DNA from: Bacteroidota bacterium
GTDB taxonomy: Bacteria; Bacteroidota; Bacteroidia; NS11-12g; UBA955
Direction of reading: 5' to 3'
NCBI GenBank assembly: GCA_027490055.1
Contig: JAIXYV010000107.1
Location: 1 to 61,735 of the forward strand
Length of the DNA: 61,735 nt
The notes beneath the pieces were generated by a model. That model had not been told where the DNA came from. It ran no database searches and worked only from the letters and a program-made list of their open reading frames with translations. Numbering within the stretch: the stretch's first letter is position 1; each line of letters opens with the position of its first letter. Positions 35,701-42,530 of this stretch are shown in pieces. The position numbers and the translations under genes are program-made.

Positions 35701-36930
35701 TCATATTATGGTGAAGATGAACCAGATGGTAACGTCTATAAATTTGTTGCATCTAAAAAGATGGATATATCAGCAGGTACTCTTTACGCGTTAAAGTTAA
35801 ATACTGTATTAGATAGTAAAGGCGATCCTACAGGTACAACTGGTACATGGGTTGTTATACCAAATACAACTAAATCTGATAGAAATAACACCAAAATACT
35901 AGCGAAAAATGCAAGCGCAACGCCATTTAATGGTGTTGAAGATGTAGAAATTAATCCACTTAATGGTCAGATTTATTTTACAGCAAAAGGAGTAGGACGT
36001 ACTTATAGCTTTAAAGACGATGGAACTACTGTTTCTGATTTTAAAACTTTTGTTGGTGGAGAAACCTATCCAATCAATTTTGGTTCTGGTATTATTGCTG
36101 AAGAATGGGCTGGTGGTAATGATAACCTTACTTTTGACGATAAAGGAAATTTATGGGTATTGCAAGACGGCGGCAGAAACTTTATTTGGTTGGTAAGACC
36201 AGATCACACTCAAGCATCACCAAAGATTGAGTTATTTATGACAACGCCTACAGGATCTGAACCAACTGGTATGACCTTTACGCCAGATTATAAATACATG
36301 TTCTTATCGATTCAAGAACCTTCAGCTGCTTCTACTACACAAAAGGATGTTAAAGGCGCATCTGTTCTGTTCAATAAAAGTCATTTAATTGTTGTTGCTC
36401 GTAAAGAAAACTTTAATCCAACTTCAATTACAAAGCCTACAATTGTTGGCCCTACAACAGCTAAACAACTATCTACGCAAACATACTCAGTGCAGAATAA
36501 CCCAGGTAGTGTTTATAATTGGACTGTTACAAACGGCTCTCAGGTTTCTGGTGGTGTAACCAATACAATAGGCGTTAAATGGGGTTCTACAGCTTCAGGA
36601 TCTCTTAATGTTATCGAAACTGCTAGCGCACAATGTGTAAGTAGTAATGAGCAAATTACTGTTTCTTTACAGAATACTTCAATTGATAACTTAAGTCAAA
36701 TTCCAGGTTTGAAAGTGTATCCGAATCCAACAGAAAACTACCTTTTCATTGATGCTATCGAAGGCTTAGACTACGAATTATTTGATTTGAATGGTAAGTC
36801 GATGTTTGCTGGCAAGAAGGAAGAGAATTCTGTCGCCTCAATTGATTTGAGTAATCTATCAGCAGGTATTTACACCTTAAGAGTAAGTAACGGTATAACC
36901 GTTGTAGCCTACCAGATTAGTCATAAATAA
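32722..36930 (+). CDS. T9SS-exported PhoX-like (DUF839) protein with three tandem repeat domains
   Basis: The 1402-aa protein has a signal peptide (ending LFGQ). Residues 28-615 are three near-identical 196-aa repeats (each with DDDQEEW, TVGSLDPGSSDLE, QRTPNL, REVESYDGDAPKA), probably beta-sandwich adhesion or stalk domains. About 620-800 is a further beta-sandwich (LMCDDGAVVYINGTEVV). About 820-1240 is a PhoX/DUF839 domain (YVALNHEKNPGG, TPWGTTVTCEED, GRMSHEN, EPDGNVYKF, DNLTFDDKGNLWVL). A PKD/SprB-like segment and a T9SS sorting domain (VYPNPTENYLFID) finish it. PhoX enzymes are Ca/Fe-dependent alkaline phosphatases, so a surface phosphatase is plausible. The ATG at 32722 best fits the signal peptide. 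Confidence 0.85.
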   Translation: MKFKNLLITAMVFMTFLITQNLFGQKTLNVRIGSADDDQEEWLPAKSGQTQSKTVGSLDPGSSDLEFGTEASGNDPQMVGLRFTNINIPKGSIILSAYIQFTVDAINKNNDPCKVFIKGEASDSSLIFNPAASYNISSRSRTNDSIIWNVTGSSWATVGAATADQRTPNLKLLIEQMMNRGGWKSGNPLTFLMYGSGTREVESYDGDAPKAAMLVITYIEPKTIMSRINAADDDQEEWLPAKSGQTQSKTVGSLDPGSSDLEFGAESAGNDPQMVGMRFTNINIPKGSLITNAYIQFTVDAINKNNDPCNIIIKGEASDSAVMYNPTSAYNITSRPKTTDSVSWAVSGSSWSTVGAATADQRTPNLKSLVQTMIQRNGWKSGNPLAFYMYGTGTREVESYDGDAPKAPLLVIEYIPSSTMSVRVSAADDDQEEWTPAKAGQTQAKTVGSLDPGSSDLELGTESAGNDPQTVGIRFNNINLPQGAIIQNAYIQFTVDAINKNTSPCILTIKGEASDTPSIFKPSVSYNITSRAKTQDSVIWNVSGTTWSTVGAATADQRTSNLKPIIENLVNRSGWKSGNSMAFFINGTGTREVESYDGDAPKAPLLVIDYLSGDNGPVQKPRIPLTTYPITKKSNWLYSDSGFNLGTTWKNSIYKKDTTWSFGKGPLGFGELGFTGTDINQGNTNNRYITNYFRKPILVSNLSSLTDTIELQLMCDDGAVVYINGTEVVRKNINAGAVLSNTKANKNVDAPQERVYWLYYLPKTVLKADTNIIAVEVHQYDSLSSDLLFDLALNNRKYKANAAALGCIGGNSHISCFTSVMPIEQYDTICIPATHKFQAILKTGDAYSKGGAVPSNFDFTGYSPISGSSKKGYVALNHEKNPGGVSILDVQFNCSSGTWVVDSVLPVNFGGDLVKTAQNCSGGLTPWGTTVTCEEDAPIGDVNGDGYQDIGWNIEIDPKTRKVKEYGNGKPEKLWAMGRMSHENIVFKQDSITSYYGEDEPDGNVYKFVASKKMDISAGTLYALKLNTVLDSKGDPTGTTGTWVVIPNTTKSDRNNTKILAKNASATPFNGVEDVEINPLNGQIYFTAKGVGRTYSFKDDGTTVSDFKTFVGGETYPINFGSGIIAEEWAGGNDNLTFDDKGNLWVLQDGGRNFIWLVRPDHTQASPKIELFMTTPTGSEPTGMTFTPDYKYMFLSIQEPSAASTTQKDVKGASVLFNKSHLIVVARKENFNPTSITKPTIVGPTTAKQLSTQTYSVQNNPGSVYNWTVTNGSQVSGGVTNTIGVKWGSTASGSLNVIETASAQCVSSNEQITVSLQNTSIDNLSQIPGLKVYPNPTENYLFIDAIEGLDYELFDLNGKSMFAGKKEENSVASIDLSNLSAGIYTLRVSNGITVVAYQISHK
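32803..34566 (+). repeat. Three in-frame tandem repeats of exactly 588 bp
   Basis: Landmark codons of the GATGAYGAYCAR motif recur at 32827, 33415 and 34003, a constant 588-nt (196-codon) period. The repeats are highly similar at protein level and clearly similar at DNA level, so the duplication looks fairly recent or gene-converted. Confidence 0.9.
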
Positions 36931-36945
36931 TACATTATTTTTTAG

Positions 36946-36978
36946 AAAAGGTGATTGGGAAACCAGTCACCTTTTTTT
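36946..36978 (+). terminator. Intrinsic terminator of the PhoX-like gene
   Basis: A 13-bp stem (AAAAGGTGATTGG / CCAGTCACCTTTT, one G-U pair) with a GAAA tetraloop and a T run. Confidence 0.9.
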
Positions 36979-37011
36979 ATGCTTTTTAGTTTGTATAAGT
37001 TGCGAATTTTT

Positions 37012-37066
37012 AGTTATCTGATCCCTTGTTTTTATAACTATTGTGCGGTAAAGGTGGAAATACCGG
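37012..37066 (+). repeat. Left copy of a ~54-nt direct repeat flanking the NRPS/PKS locus
   Basis: The core CTATTGTGCGGTAAAGGT plus ATACCGG matches 48186-48214 at 24 of 29 positions, with weaker similarity upstream (AGTT...ATCC...TTTTT). Both copies are in the same orientation, about 11.1 kb apart. Confidence 0.65.
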
Positions 37067-37140
37067 TCAAACTGACCCCCTAAAGCCGAAACAAACTGAT
37101 CCCCTCTTGCCGTTTTAAATTGACCCCCTAAATTCTTCAT
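37065..37140. mobile_element. Relic of an IS21-family element end
   Basis: Three copies of AAAYTGAYCCCC start at 37069, 37093 and 37117, an exact 24-bp period. On the minus strand this reads GGGGGTCAGTTT/GGGGATCAGTTT/GGGGGTCAATTT. Multiple terminal repeats of this kind mark IS21-family ends. No istA or istB coding sequence remains nearby, so only an end survives. Confidence 0.6.
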
Positions 37141-37270
37141 AGTTCCACTGCAGACATTGCGCGAAAGCATCAGCTTACAACAGCACAGCCGAGATGTTCA
37201 ACAGATATAATGTATCCATTTAAAAAGAAGCCACATTAAAATAGGGGTATACGATAAATCAGTTTCTGGT
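37141..37270. other. Intergenic stretch between IS relic and PPTase gene
   Basis: Nothing recognisable: no ORF, tRNA or hairpin terminator for the leftward operon was found here. Confidence 0.4.
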
Positions 37271-38044
37271 TTAAACGCCTGGTAGTTCTATTCCAAGCTG
37301 ATAAACCTTCAATGGTTCTGTCTCAAAACCGGGATTAAATGTCAATGAGGCTACATAATCGCCTTCTATACCAAACGAAGCCGTTTTCCAAGGTAATTCT
37401 GTATTCGTGATTTCAGACAATACGGTGTGTTTCCCGTCCAGTGAAGGCACATTTGGCAAACAATCGTCTATGCCTTTGCCTGTCGCCTTCAGCAAGGCCT
37501 CTTTGCGCGTCCAAAGCAGAAAAAAAGCTTCGCTCTGTTTATTGCTGTTTTTAATAAAACTGAGTTCTTCCTCCGAAAAGGTCACATCAAGCACCTGCTC
37601 ATAAGAGAAGGCAGTATCAATATATTCCACATCTACACCCAAAGGGGAACTGCTTATGGCGATCAATACCAGATCACGTGAATGTGAAATATTGAAAAAA
37701 AGCGGCTTCCCGGCCTGACGGATTAGCGGTTTATGATTTTCTTCGAAATAAAATTCAATCTTTGCCGCCGGTCGGTTCAGATAAGCACCAAGAAGGAATT
37801 TCAGCATACCTCTGGCTACGGTAAAACGGGTAGCATCTTTTTCCATAAGATATTTATCTGCCCTGAGTAATTCTTTCTCGTTCAAAAGCGTTTTCAAGAA
37901 CTGAATCTGATTTTCAAAATCTGATATGCGCAAGCAATGAATCGCAAGTGCATCATTATACCTGCAATAACGATGTTCTGTCAGATGTAAGTCGCTTATC
38001 CAGAAGCAATCAACGGTGTGAGTGTGATTTAGAAACTGTTTCAT
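37271..38044 (-). CDS. Sfp-type 4'-phosphopantetheinyl transferase
   Basis: This 257-aa enzyme transfers phosphopantetheine from CoA to the carrier-protein serines, making the adjacent NRPS and PKS active. The pseudo-dimeric Sfp/HetI fold is evident from NISHSRDLVL (118-127), the metal motif GVDVE (136-140) and WTRKEALLKATG (178-189). It is the last gene in the leftward cluster and presumably activates PCP Ser545 and ACP Ser1544 of the hybrid protein and PCP Ser1045 of the NRPS. A 53-codon ORF overlaps its start. Confidence 0.93.
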   Translation of the reverse strand: MKQFLNHTHTVDCFWISDLHLTEHRYCRYNDALAIHCLRISDFENQIQFLKTLLNEKELLRADKYLMEKDATRFTVARGMLKFLLGAYLNRPAAKIEFYFEENHKPLIRQAGKPLFFNISHSRDLVLIAISSSPLGVDVEYIDTAFSYEQVLDVTFSEEELSFIKNSNKQSEAFFLLWTRKEALLKATGKGIDDCLPNVPSLDGKHTVLSEITNTELPWKTASFGIEGDYVASLTFNPGFETEPLKVYQLGIELPGV

Positions 38045-38171
38045 TTTGCGTATTGTATTGTAAAATTTTATTATCGATTGCCATCTGCAGTGTTTTTACA
38101 AAACAGACGTTGTTTGGTAGCAGAAACATGCCTTCATGATAACCTTTACTTTTAAGCACTTTAAGTCCCAT
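38010..38171 (-). CDS. Small ORF (53 aa) between NRPS remnant and PPTase
   Basis: The frame begins with an ATG overlapping the stop of the adenylation-domain remnant (TAATG) and runs 53 codons (MGLKVLKSKGYHEGMFLLPN...). It overlaps the PPTase start by 35 nt. I recognise no family. The tight stop-start coupling argues for translation, but it could equally be a further piece of a decayed NRPS module. Confidence 0.4.
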   Translation of the reverse strand: MGLKVLKSKGYHEGMFLLPNNVCFVKTLQMAIDNKILQYNTQNETVSKSHSHR

Positions 38172-38434
38172 TAATCCCAGTTTCTTTCAAGCTCAAATAT
38201 TTCAGGTCCTGCAAGAAATAAAGCATTGTCTTCAGAGGCTATAACTTGTAGAAGTCCCACTTCGCTTAACATCCACTTTAATTTCTCGGTATTAAAGGCA
38301 GTTTCAAGCCAAATAAAGGCTGTGCCTGATTTACATACATCAAGCACAGAAACCAGCATTAGGGCAGAAGGAATACAAAATATCCCTATTAAGGCCTCAT
38401 CTGCTGATCCAGACAGTTTATTTGTTATCCTGAT
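38171..38434 (-). pseudogene. Remnant of an NRPS adenylation domain (A2 region)
   Basis: The open frame on the minus strand has ALIGIFCIPSALMLVSVLDV, then CKSGTAFIWLE and LKWMLSEVGLLQVIASE. These align with the adenylation-domain stretch around core motif A2 (VAIYCERS..MIVAILGVLKAGGAYVPLD..RLxYMLEDSG). There is no A1 or anything beyond A2, and no convincing start codon before the internal ATG at 38359. The frame overlaps the 3' end of the large NRPS gene. I infer the scar of a deleted adenylation module; a repurposed small protein is the alternative. Confidence 0.6.
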
Positions 38435-41400
38435 CTAGAACACTTTGAAGCAATGAGGCAAATCCGACATGGTTCGGTGGCAAAATCATATCATCATGAT
38501 TTCCAGTCACTTCATGTATAAAAATACCTTTTAAACCATACTTTTTCCAAGTCTTTATATCCGTATCTCTGCGATATTCCATGCGTTCTTTTGCGATAAA
38601 TAAATTCAAAGGACCATTGTATGGTTTAAACTCATAGTTATAAATAGCACTTTCATGCATTGCCATTCCTTTGAGTATGTTATCTGTAAGGACTGGATGC
38701 TGCAATTCTAAATCGTTCTGTATTCCAAACCTTTGCCTAAGGGTTACCCATCTGAGTTTCCACTTCAATTTGTAATGAATAGTCGCTTTAATTGGGTATT
38801 TGAAAAAAATCTTGATTTTAAATGCAGTTTTGGGCAAAAAATCAGAAAACAGCGTTTTCAATTTTAGTTTAACATCATTTTTTCCAATGTATTCAATTCG
38901 ATCATTTTTGATGACAAAATCAAAATCAAAAAATATGGTTGATTTAACCTGTTTTCCGCTCTCCTGGAGTTGTCTCGCCATTTCGTAGGCTATCAGACTA
39001 CCTGACGAAAGTCCTGCCAGCTGGTAGGGTCCATTTGGATTGTGTTCAATGATTTCTGAAATATAAAATGCGGCTGTTTCTTTAATGCAATTCAAAGGAA
39101 TATCGTTGCTGCCTTCGCCCAGAGCTTGTATACCAAAGGCGGGTTGATCTGGATCTAATTCTCCAGCAATATGCGTAAATACCATAGCCCCAAGTCCGGC
39201 ACCATGAATGAGGTAGACAGGGGGTTTAGTGCCCGACGGTTTTAGTGAGACCAATGACTTCCATTTATTTGATTGAATGCCAGAATCAATGTAATTCGCA
39301 AAGTCCCGTATGTTTGGATACTCAAACAATGCTGCGATTTTGATTTTAGCTTTAAACTCATCTCCACACTTTATCACAAATTGTATAGCCAGCAAAGAAT
39401 GCCCACCGGATTCAAAAAAATTATCGGTGATACCGGCTTTTTTTACGCCTAAGACGTTTTCCCAAATGCGTTTGACTCGTTTGACAGTATTGGATAGAAC
39501 CATTTCAGTCTCATCCTTGTTTAAGTCTTCCTTAACTTCCAGATTCGAAATTCTTTTAGTCAAGTCGGACAATAAATTTCTGTCCGTTTTATTGTTTAGA
39601 TTCAATGGAATCTGATTGATTCCAATAAAAACCGAAGGCAGCATGTAATCTGGCAAATAGGAGGAAATAACAGTCTTCCACGTTTGTTCCTGGGATTTGT
39701 CTATTGCAAAAGCACTTATTGAATCTATTGATGCGAGATGTTCCCCCAGAATAGCAGATGAATTATTTGGTTGCACAAAGGCAATCATCCTTACATCATC
39801 TGCAGTCACCTTATGAGCAATCAACACAGCATCAGCAAGCTCAGGCAAATTGCGAAGAGTATATTCTATTTCACCTGTTTCAATCCGGTAACCCCTGACT
39901 TTAAGTTGTTCATCATTTCGCCCTAAACAATAGATTTCACCATTGTTGCTCATTTTACCCAAATCGCCTGTTTTGTAAAGGATTTCACCTTGTAAGTCAT
40001 GATTAACGATGAATTTCTCAGCATTGAGCTCCGGTCTGTTTAAATACGATTTCGCAAGACCGGCTCCTCCAATACAAATTTCACCAACTTGGCCGGGAGC
40101 CATTACCTCATTATTGTTACCTAGTATATAAACCTGATTGTTTTTAATGGGTCGTCCAATGCTAATTTCTGTGTCTACATCCTTTATTTGCTTCATGGTT
40201 GCCCATATAGTCGCTTCAGTGGGCCCATACATATTCCAAAGTGTTTTACATCTGCCTAGCAGCATTCTTGCCAATTCAATACTCAGTGCCTCGCCGCCAG
40301 ATAATAGGATAATTTCGCTTGATCCTTTCCAATCTGCTGCTATCAACAGTTTAAAGGTTGACGGCGTTGCTTGTATGAAATTGACTTTGCTATTTTTTAT
40401 CCTGTTTTGTAAGGCATATCTATCTTTACTTTCTTGAGGATTTAGCATAACTAGAGTACCACCGCATATCAAAGGCAATAACAACTCCAGCAATGAAATG
40501 TCAAACGAAATAGTTGCCAGCCCAAGAAACCTGTCTGATGCTTTAAACTTCAATTCGTCGCGCATGGCATATAAAAGATTAGTAAGACTACCATGCTCGA
40601 TCAGCACACCTTTGGGAAGACCAGTTGACCCTGAGGTATACATTACATAGGCCAAGTCGTTAGCGGTTTGTTTAAGGTCCGGATTGTGAGATGAAAACTG
40701 ATTTATATCCCTTTTAAAATCTTCAAATAGGATTTGCTTACAATTGCTATGGAAATTATCTTTGAGATGAGATTGTGTAATCAGGAAATTACTCATCGAA
40801 TCTGCCAGTACATATTCTATTCTCTTTGAAGGAAATCCAATATCGATTGGCAAAAAAGCCCCGCCTGCTTTTAGTACACCCAAAATGGCAATTAGTTTAT
40901 CCGAAGACCTGTCCATTGCAATTGCTACAATGTCATTCTTTTTTAGTCCGCATTGCAAAATATAATCCGCCAGCGCATTAGATTGTTTATTAAGTTCCTC
41001 GTATGAAATTGCGTGTTCGTTAAATTCAACGGCGGTCTTATGCTTGAATTGCACTACAGTTTTTTCAATGCATTGATTAACAGGAAAAAAATCGGTCAAG
41101 CAAGCGAACTTTTGGGGATTTACTGGATCAGACTTTTTCAAACCTTTAATAAGATCCAATACATCACTTAAGTGTATGTCAGGTGATTCGACAATTCTAT
41201 CCAGCAAATCACAAAAAGAATTAAACCAATTCTGTACAGTACTTTCTTTGAATAGATATGTGTTATAAAACCACTCCATTTTTAAATCATTTCCGCTGCC
41301 CCGGATATTCATAAACAATTCGAAATTTCCGTACGACTTTGGATTTGCAGTCATTTCAACGTTTAGCCCCGAAAATTCCACTCCTTTGTCTAGGTCTATA

Positions 41401-42530
41401 TCGAGATTGTATACTACTGGTGCGAGTGGAATCCTTGAAGGATCTCTGTTCAGCCTTAACTTTTTGAGCAAACTTCCAAAGGTGAATTGTTGGTGTTCAA
41501 ATACATTCAGAGCATACTCTTTTCGGTCTGACAGGTAGTCTCTAAAGCAGCAGTTCAATTTCGGTTTGCTACGAAATGGCAAAAAATTAACACAATGACC
41601 AATTAAATCGGCTTTACCGTTGAATGCTTGGTAGGCAGTTGGTACACCAACAACTATATCGTCTTGCCGACACAAGTGCTTTAAAAAATATTCAAAGACC
41701 GACAGGAGCGAGATGGCAAAGCTAACTTCACTTTCGGTACCAATTTTTCGTAATTGTTGAATGGTTTCATTTTTCAGCCTTCCCTCCACTGTTGCGCAAC
41801 TATAGGTTCTTGGAACTCGTCTTGCAACATCTACCGGCAAATTTAACTGCGGCACTTTTTCCAGATATTGATTAAGCCAGAAAGATTCATTGCGCTCATA
41901 GTCCGTGCTTTGTTCAAATTCTCTGAGCTCCAATGCATAGCTGGAGTAAGTGGCAGGCAGGGGGAGTGCCTCTTTGTTTGGATGAACTTCCAAAGAATAC
42001 AATTTCCCCAGATCTGATGCAATAGAGCCCAAAGACCATCCATCTGCTGCTATGTGGTGCACGGTAATCACCAAATGGTTCAACACATCCGATAGTTTGA
42101 TTATAGTTGCTCTGATTAAAGGCCCCAATTCCAGATCAAAACGCAAATGGGTATCTGTCTTAATAAAATCCGTTAAAAATTTTGTTTGCGATTCTGGTGT
42201 CAGGGTAGAAATATCTTTTTTACCGCATTCAAATTCTAATGTCTTCAGGATGCATATCTGATTACTGTATATACTGTAAGTAGCGCGAAGGGCTTCGTGC
42301 CGGTTAACCAAACTCTGTATGGCTCTTTCTAGCTTATCTTTATGCAGCTCGCCTTTAAAAATGAGGGTAAAAGACAAATTAAAAGACTTGTTTGCATTGT
42401 CGTCTCCAAGAGCACATGCAGTCAAAATTTCAGACTGCGGTTCAGGGCACTGAAAGCACATTTCAATTTCAGGTCCTGAAAACGGGTTATAATCTATGGA
42501 TTCAACTGCAAATTCAGATTTTTCTTTCAT
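38418..42530 (-). CDS. NRPS termination module, C-A-PCP-TE, predicted Gly-activating
   Basis: This 1370-aa synthetase has a condensation domain (about 18-450; HHIAADG at 158-164), an adenylation domain (about 490-985; YTSGSTGLPKG 631-641; MYGPTEATIW; YKTGDLG; NNKTDR with Lys981), a carrier domain (GGHSLL, Ser1045) and a thioesterase (about 1104-1370; GLSSG with nucleophile Ser1175, His1345 near the end). The ten-residue specificity code read by alignment to GrsA is D-I-L-Q-L-G-M-I-W-K, one residue off the glycine code. It should add Gly to the chain from the hybrid protein and release it. Its ATG overlaps the upstream TGA (ATGA), so the two are translationally coupled. Confidence 0.95.
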   Translation of the reverse strand: MKEKSEFAVESIDYNPFSGPEIEMCFQCPEPQSEILTACALGDDNANKSFNLSFTLIFKGELHKDKLERAIQSLVNRHEALRATYSIYSNQICILKTLEFECGKKDISTLTPESQTKFLTDFIKTDTHLRFDLELGPLIRATIIKLSDVLNHLVITVHHIAADGWSLGSIASDLGKLYSLEVHPNKEALPLPATYSSYALELREFEQSTDYERNESFWLNQYLEKVPQLNLPVDVARRVPRTYSCATVEGRLKNETIQQLRKIGTESEVSFAISLLSVFEYFLKHLCRQDDIVVGVPTAYQAFNGKADLIGHCVNFLPFRSKPKLNCCFRDYLSDRKEYALNVFEHQQFTFGSLLKKLRLNRDPSRIPLAPVVYNLDIDLDKGVEFSGLNVEMTANPKSYGNFELFMNIRGSGNDLKMEWFYNTYLFKESTVQNWFNSFCDLLDRIVESPDIHLSDVLDLIKGLKKSDPVNPQKFACLTDFFPVNQCIEKTVVQFKHKTAVEFNEHAISYEELNKQSNALADYILQCGLKKNDIVAIAMDRSSDKLIAILGVLKAGGAFLPIDIGFPSKRIEYVLADSMSNFLITQSHLKDNFHSNCKQILFEDFKRDINQFSSHNPDLKQTANDLAYVMYTSGSTGLPKGVLIEHGSLTNLLYAMRDELKFKASDRFLGLATISFDISLLELLLPLICGGTLVMLNPQESKDRYALQNRIKNSKVNFIQATPSTFKLLIAADWKGSSEIILLSGGEALSIELARMLLGRCKTLWNMYGPTEATIWATMKQIKDVDTEISIGRPIKNNQVYILGNNNEVMAPGQVGEICIGGAGLAKSYLNRPELNAEKFIVNHDLQGEILYKTGDLGKMSNNGEIYCLGRNDEQLKVRGYRIETGEIEYTLRNLPELADAVLIAHKVTADDVRMIAFVQPNNSSAILGEHLASIDSISAFAIDKSQEQTWKTVISSYLPDYMLPSVFIGINQIPLNLNNKTDRNLLSDLTKRISNLEVKEDLNKDETEMVLSNTVKRVKRIWENVLGVKKAGITDNFFESGGHSLLAIQFVIKCGDEFKAKIKIAALFEYPNIRDFANYIDSGIQSNKWKSLVSLKPSGTKPPVYLIHGAGLGAMVFTHIAGELDPDQPAFGIQALGEGSNDIPLNCIKETAAFYISEIIEHNPNGPYQLAGLSSGSLIAYEMARQLQESGKQVKSTIFFDFDFVIKNDRIEYIGKNDVKLKLKTLFSDFLPKTAFKIKIFFKYPIKATIHYKLKWKLRWVTLRQRFGIQNDLELQHPVLTDNILKGMAMHESAIYNYEFKPYNGPLNLFIAKERMEYRRDTDIKTWKKYGLKGIFIHEVTGNHDDMILPPNHVGFASLLQSVLDQDNK

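Noticed and set aside
36967-37170. A 67-codon leftward frame containing repeated GGQF
   Set aside because: The repeated residues come from the 24-bp IS-end array, not from a protein; it also overlaps the PhoX terminator.
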